Assembly: GCA_000733355.1 (NCBI GenBank)
Contig: JNVV01000001.1
Coordinates: 1,067,218-1,131,217 of the forward strand
Origin: Falciphora oryzae
Taxonomy: Eukaryota > Ascomycota > Sordariomycetes > Magnaporthales > Magnaporthaceae
Length of the DNA stretch: 64,000 bases
Direction: 5' to 3'
In this document: positions 58,301 through 64,000 of the stretch, one piece after another
Layout: every line of letters starts with the position of its first letter
Numbering within the stretch: the first letter of the stretch is position 1
Made by a program: the position numbers and the translations under genes
The notes under the pieces: model-generated
Told to the model about the DNA's origin: nothing
Seen by the model: the letters and a program-made list of their open reading frames with translations, nothing else
Database searches by the model: none

Positions 58301-60166
58301 TTATAGGTTCTTCACCTGGAACCTGGTCCTGAGGTATTCGCCGTACCTTAAAAGCGCGAATGCGCCGGGCACCATGAGCAAAGCGATGAACCCCAAAAGG
58401 GAATTGCCCCAGCCCAAGCCGAGAACGTTGTACATCCGAATTCCCACCAAGGGGAGGACGGCCCCGGCAATGGATCGGACGACGGTGTTGGCGGCCAGGG
58501 CGCTCGCCGCGTACAATGAAAATGTATCAACGAGGTACCTAGAAAGAGCAGTCAGTGCATTGTCCCAAAGACAAACAAGGCATATGAAACAGGTGAGATG
58601 CAGCACTTACAACTGCATGGCCATGAAGATAATCAGGTTCGCAATCCCGATAAGAACATGGCTAAGAATTGGGACGATCCAGTGCACGCGGTATTCCGCT
58701 GTCCATCCGTAGAAGAAAAAGCCCACAGGGAGGATGAAAGCACCCCACGGCAAAAGCTTCAACCGATACTCGGGCTTCATCCCCTGGCCGTCCGCCGCGG
58801 CCATTTTCCTGCTGTATCTGTCAGACGTCAAGCTGTAGTAAAGAAGGCCCAGCATGGAGCCGACGCCCATGCCGAGGAAGACGAGGCCGACGTTGGACGT
58901 GGTGAAGCCGTAGTACCGCTCAAACACCGGAGTGATGGACGTGAACATGAGGTACAGATATCCATATACGATTGCGATGTAAATCTTAAAATGGGTAGTT
59001 AAAAGTTAGCTTACGGATAACCCGTACTGCACGCGGCGCACGTTTATAGGGGAACGATGGGTTCCGGGTGCACGTACGGAAAATATTTGGCAGATGGGCG
59101 AGAATGCCAGCATTTTCAGGGGGCGAACGATGCTTCGGCTGAAATAATCCCGTGGGCTCAGGCCAATGTCCAGCTTGCTTCGAAGGTTGGGGTTTCCCGT
59201 TTCGGCGCGCAGCTTCTGGGTCTTGCGCTGCAGAAGCACCGGCGCATACGACTCCCTGAGCACGACGATCATGCATATGGCGATGAAGCCGCCGAGAATG
59301 GCTAGCAGCCAAAAGTTCCAGCGCCACCCCTCCGCGTCGGCCAAGAAGCCCCCGACTACAGGCCCGACAATGGGGCCGAGCAGGGGCCCGATGGTGAAGA
59401 TGGACATGGCCGCGGCTCTCTTCTCCTGTGGGATCATGTCGGCGATGGTGCCACCACCGTTGGTGATGGGACACGAGCCAAAAATGCCCGAGAAGAACCG
59501 GAAAACGATCAGAGCCTCAAGCGACGGAGCCAGGGCGCATCCGATAACGAAGGCAATAAAACCCACATTGCAGACGTGGTAGAGAATGGTGCGGCCATAT
59601 ATCTCGCTGAGGGGGGCGAGCAACAGAGGCCCGAATGCAAAGCCCAACACGTAGACGGACACAACAAACGCCGCGAGCTCTGTGTTGGTGCTGTTGAACT
59701 CGCGCATCAACTGTGGAACGCCAGGCGCGAAGATGGATGACGTTAGTGGAGTGAGGAAGGTGAGACAGCTAACCAGCCCGCAGTTGAGCACCTTTCTCCA
59801 GGTGGGCCAGTTGTAAGGGTTCTGCGGATCATGGTCGCTGTCCCACCAGACGATGTTGGCGTCATCCTCCTCCTCCTCCGAGGCAGTTGCACCGTCATCA
59901 GGGGTGCCCGAGCTGCCGCCGGCGGCTTTTTCGATATCGCGCTCCGGGGCGCCCGGGGCTGAGGCGCCGCTGTGGCTGGCTTTCTTGACAGACGGAGCCG
60001 CATTGGAGCTACGGCGCATGTGTGTGGCCTTCTCGGCCAGGACGTATCCGATATCGGAGGGTATGTCGGCATCGTGGCCCTCATCGACGGCTTGGTCTAT
60101 GGACCTTTGGCGCTCGAGAGCTGCATCCTCCTCTGCGCTGTGCGCACTGACAGGCGCCATCGCCAT
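58301..60166 (-). CDS. MFS drug/H+ antiporter, DHA1 (Tpo1/Flu1-like)
   Basis: Three exons, 60166-59078, 58984-58611, 58538-58301 (566 aa). A polar N-terminus of about 110 residues with an acidic EEEEDD run precedes the first helix. WWDSDHDPQNPYNWPTWRK is the signature that precedes the first helix in this fungal group. LAPLSEIYGRTILY is MFS motif A, GIFGSCPITNGGGTIADMIPQEKR the following loop and IGPLLGPIVGPVVGGFL motif C of antiporters. The second half restarts at IYIAIVYGYLYLMFTSITPVFERYYGF after splicing, and MAMQLYLVDTFSLYAASALAANTVVRS is the typical late segment. Twelve helices are expected. Likely exports toxic or self-made small molecules; no biosynthetic genes are adjacent. Confidence 0.93.
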
Positions 60167-63100
60167 GGCGCTGACGTGCCGATGCGCTGCAGCACGTGGC
60201 AGCCAAAGTCAGCCAGCCTATCCATGTTGCTTTGCTGCCCACGCGGGCGGAGGTGTCGGGGTTCTGTGCGGCAACGAGTCGTCGCGAATCAATCATCATG
60301 CGACGATCGATGCGATCGATTTGAGACCTGCCCGCTGCCTACACAGCTTATTCTTGGGTTCTTTCCGACCGATGCAAAGACCAGCAAATTGGCTGGAACG
60401 TACCGAAAACCTACTACCCAAAAGCAGTAGTAGCCTAGTCTGTGGCTGTGCGGGCGTTGAACCCAAAACAATTCGATGGCTTGCCAAGCGGGCGCCTCCG
60501 AGAGGCTGAACGCCAAGTTTGCGCCGAGGTAAACTCGCCGTTCAACTAGTCTGGTTCGACTTGGCTACGCGCGCGCAGGGATGGATGGATCGTGGCACAG
60601 AAAGCCTCGTTGATAAGCGACCTCTGCACGTTGGTTCAGCTGCCTTCCTTACCCGTCTTGGACGGCGCCGAGAGGCTGTGGTATTGACACGGACAAAAGT
60701 TTTTGGCAGGTTTGCAGTGTCAAGGAGCACGACCATGGGGTTTTCTTGCAGCTTGTTTCTACGCAGAATCGTCTTCCCCAGTTTCCCCTTCCCCGACCTG
60801 ATTAGGCACTCGGAAGGATCGAACAACCCGACTGCTTGTTGCCATTACAAACTCCCTGGGTTTTGCGGATTTAAGCGGTAATAGGAGCCAAGGGGGTCGG
60901 GTCGGGTCTCAATTCGGGCCCGGGGGATGGCACAGGTGGGTGTGAAGGCCCGCCTGTTTGGATAGATTACCTAACGAGCTCAGTGCTGTATAACGTGTGC
61001 ACCAAGCTCGCTCTTTCCCGTGGCCCATGTGCCCATATGATCGCACGACAATGCGCCATGCCCCAACAATCTGGCGATGACGGGAACCTGTCCACGATGG
61101 CGGAGACCTGGTCCGAGCAGCTCGGAACAAAAGAGCTCAAGAAGGCAGGCGCGACACCAAGGCCTCACTTGATGGTTCCAATGGCTCGAATTGGCGAATC
61201 GCAGGCCGGGCTTGGGCACACACAGTGCTGCTGATAAGAACACATGGAAGCCCCGTCCAAAGGCTCGGCCGCGGAGAAGAAGTTAGGGGAATGGTTGCTA
61301 CGGATCACAGCATGTTGCACCGCCTCCTGCATGTCTCCGAGCGCAATTGGATGAATTCTGGCTAATAGCAACTCCAAACGCTGGGCAGAGCCCAATGCGA
61401 CCTCGGTAAGGGACTGGGAGGGTGCCGTTGGTTGGCTGGGCCTTTGGAAGTTGCTGACCGCGCTAGTGGACGTCGAGCATCCCCCGTTGGGTGTGTGTTT
61501 CGTTTCGAATCGCACGTTGGTCGCGCATCATGGTCCATTGCGGAGGAGGCGCTCCTCAATCGAGTCTGCGTCAAGCCGGGCCGGGCAGGTGGTGCTCTCC
61601 ATCCATGGATTCTCGGTGGGACACGCATCAAATTCAATGGGCGGCCGGGGGTTGCATCCCATTCAAGGCCCTGTGGCCTGTGCTGTGCTGACTGGGTGGA
61701 CTCGCCCCGCCATCCGCCCGTCCAGGTCGAATGGATGCGAATCGGGGTCCCCAATGTCCCGCAGCCAGGGCTTGAGTTTTTGTTTCTTGGGTTTAAGGTT
61801 CAATGGACGTTCAAGTCATGTCCAGAACCCGGAACCATGCCGAACAAACGATCCCCATCTCCATCGGTCGGCGACGACACCAGCCTCACGAACAGAAGGC
61901 ACCTCAATGCCTAGACCGGAGAAACGAAAACGGCCCCTCCCCAGACCTTGTGTGCCACCCGATCAGCGGCGCCCGGTCCTCCAATAATTGCTGGGCGCTA
62001 TTATCGCTCTGTCCCTGGAAACAACGACCTCTGGTTGCTTCTCGCTGGCCGTCCGGATCGCCGGTAACTGCCGGTCCACCCGCCGCGCCTTGCCAACGCC
62101 TCGCACCCCTGCCCTGCGCCTACGCCTGTTTGGTTGGACGTACATAAAGCCATGTCGTAAACCTAGACCATGCGGCAGGTCACTGGTCAGCGAGCGGCAC
62201 TCCACTGATAAGGAGCTGTCGTAGCACAGGGCGACCCCAATATCGGCCAAGGCATGCCCAGATAGCAAACGTCGGCATGGCGTGGATGTGCTCCATCCTG
62301 TCCCGCCCCCTTCGCCGAGTTGGATGCAGGAACCTGGCCTGGAGTGTCTGGTAGCCACACCCGTCTCGCCTCCACCAGTACACCCTCACATAACACTGTC
62401 ATTATAAGTCGCGCCGGCACGTCACATTCGCGGTTGCTTTGCCTTCCAGCCGTCGCAGCCGCGTCTGTGCCTATTCGTTCGTCCAGATCGTTCGTTTATC
62501 TGGTCCTTTCCGAAGGAGGGAGGGGCCCGAACGAGCTAGCCGTCCTCGGTGGCTTAGAGGCGAAGGAAGAAAAAGAAACGTCAGACACACGGTGACACGT
62601 TGACTTCCTCACCCTGGACACACACGCACGGCCGTGCCGGTTGTCGCGTGCTTGTCAAATAAAAAGACAAGAAGGAGGGAGGAGGTAAAGAAAGAAAAGG
62701 GAAAGAAAAGAAAAATTCCGAAAGGGAGTGACGAAAAAAAAAAAAGAAAGAAAAGGGGAGGATCCAACGCTTATCCGGGCAAATAAAACCAACCATCTCC
62801 AATGGTTCGCCTTCGATCCTGCATCTCCTAACCCCTTTCTTCATCCCCGTCTCGTTCCCCTCGTCGCGACTCCCAATAACACAAGATCCGAGGGCCGACT
62901 GCCAAGAGCAGCCCATATTCCTGTGATATATAACACAAGCCGACCTAGGTTCCCTGTGATTGCATCGAGGTGAGAACTGTTGGAGAGCCAATGCCCTGTC
63001 CGTGCCTGGTCTGTTCTGGCCGCTTGCTGATATCGCCGCCGTTGACACGCACAGATCGGATTTGTGTTCCGACGATGCTGCCGGTGGACACGCACGACGC

Positions 63101-63604
63101 TGAAGACGCACCCCGACGCATATGAACTGCCTCCTCTGGATATACAAGTGCAACGATCCCTGTGACGATCCAGCCCTCGTCTACAGAGCACATACGGGAG
63201 ACTCGTGGCCGGGTCGGCCTGTAGCTTGCGACCACGGCCTGTAAAGCAAGCCAGGGGCAAGGCGACAAGTCCCAACTACGAAGTCCATCACCCCCACACA
63301 ACAAGCGAGCTACGCACGCTTATCAAAAGGATTGCACCACCATCATCCCCGCAACGGCAAGGCTCTCGTAGTGGTTTCCTTGGCATTGAAACCCTTATTT
63401 TCTGCTGTTATTTTTTACTTTTTTATTTTTTATTTTCCGCCCTCGTCTTGCGGGGATCCCTCCCATCCCAACTTAGACACTCTCTTCACACCCTCTTTAA
63501 TAATCTCCAGTCGCGCCGCTGTAGAAGCCTGCGGGAGCGACGCCCTAGACGGCCGCTTGGCTGCAACACATACTCCTGATAGCGATTGTCGTCTCGTACG
63601 AGCC
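60167..63604. other. Long intergenic region
   Basis: 3.4 kb without a gene I can support. Frames at 61362-61987 and 62581-63304 show no domain. The last kilobase is C/T- and T-rich and could be the long leader and promoter of the gene starting at 63605. Confidence 0.45.
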
Positions 63605-64000
63605 ATGTCGGGCCGCAGCGCATATGTGCGCAAGAAGATCACACAGACCACCAAGGATGGCGCTCACGGGAGCGACAAGGGATCAAGCTCCGGGTCCGCC
63701 GGCCGTGGGCGAGCCAAGTCTTCCTCAGCCGCCATCAGCTCCTCCGACGATGGCGCTACCGTGCATGAGTTCCCTCTGCCGGGGCGTCAGGATACCGGCG
63801 TTGGCACCACAAACGCGCGACTCCTCAAGTTCGTCGAGCCCATCCGGGAGAACGAGTTGATGAGCTTCCGTCCCGGCGAACTCCTAGGCTACGCAAGCCA
63901 GAGTGGCGAGAGCCAGAGCGGCGGTAGTAATGACGGCCACCGTGACGCATCTGCCAGCTCGCAGTTCAAGGGGCCTCTGCAGGACTTCGCCTACGCCCGC
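63605..64000 (+). CDS. Unrecognised protein, 5' part only
   Basis: An open frame from ATG 63605 (context GAGCCATGTCG) runs off the window end; 132 residues are visible. MSGRSAYVRKKITQTTKDG is followed by Ser/Gly-rich sequence, then DGATVHEFPLPGRQDTGVGTTNARLLKFVEPIRENELMSFRPGELLGYASQSGES. I do not recognise a family. The polar, Ser-rich N-terminus without signal peptide suggests a cytosolic or nuclear protein. Strong GC bias at third positions and the long leader upstream argue for a real gene. Confidence 0.6.
   Translation, partial: MSGRSAYVRKKITQTTKDGAHGSDKGSSSGSAGRGRAKSSSAAISSSDDGATVHEFPLPGRQDTGVGTTNARLLKFVEPIRENELMSFRPGELLGYASQSGESQSGGSNDGHRDASASSQFKGPLQDFAYAR

Overview
This window is nuclear DNA of a filamentous ascomycete, most likely a Sordariomycete. 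Coding regions are GC-rich. Introns are short (about 50-260 bp), mostly GT-AG, with CTAAC-type branch sites. Genes lie on both strands without operons. Several products belong to fungal or filamentous-fungal families: Zn2Cys6 regulator, DUF3433, DUF1748, JIP5, IKS1-type kinase, NAT/NCS2 purine permease and an Atg28-like protein. There is one assembly gap (N, 4382-4497). I found no CRISPR array, prophage, intact transposon, rRNA gene or convincing tRNA gene.

Layout. 0-10 kb: a secreted/membrane von Willebrand A protein (minus), a flavohaemoglobin (minus) and nicotinate phosphoribosyltransferase (plus). 11-20 kb: a short-chain dehydrogenase with a mitochondrial-type leader, a large DUF3433 membrane protein, a YMR090W-like NAD(P)-binding protein and a Lys/Ala-rich single-pass protein. 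20-23 kb: a gene-poor stretch. 23-30 kb: a secreted Asn/Gly-repeat protein, JIP5, a GH18 chitinase and a MARVEL-type four-helix membrane protein. 32-40 kb: a purine permease, a Zn2Cys6 factor facing it tail to tail, a membrane-anchored IKS1-type kinase and a small Cys-rich protein. 41-52 kb: SPT5 and a DCAF7/WDR68-like WD40 protein in divergent orientation, phosphopantetheine adenylyltransferase and pyruvate kinase. 53-64 kb: a 75-residue DUF1748 protein, an Atg28-like coiled-coil protein, an MFS drug transporter and the 5' part of an unrecognised gene running off the end.

The genes are mostly independent housekeeping and accessory functions. NAD salvage, CoA synthesis and pyruvate kinase are core metabolism. 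SPT5 and JIP5 serve transcription and ribosome biogenesis. The flavohaemoglobin, MFS pump, vWA protein and DUF3433 protein suggest stress or surface functions. No biosynthetic cluster is evident. I rebuilt exon structures by hand from reading frames, splice motifs and family conservation; every multi-exon model given closes in frame. The least ordinary observations are two GC-AG introns, the vWA-TM-Gly/Pro-tail protein, a Ser/Thr insertion in the flavohaemoglobin, a polypurine minisatellite inside a MARVEL-gene intron, and several small unrecognised genes.
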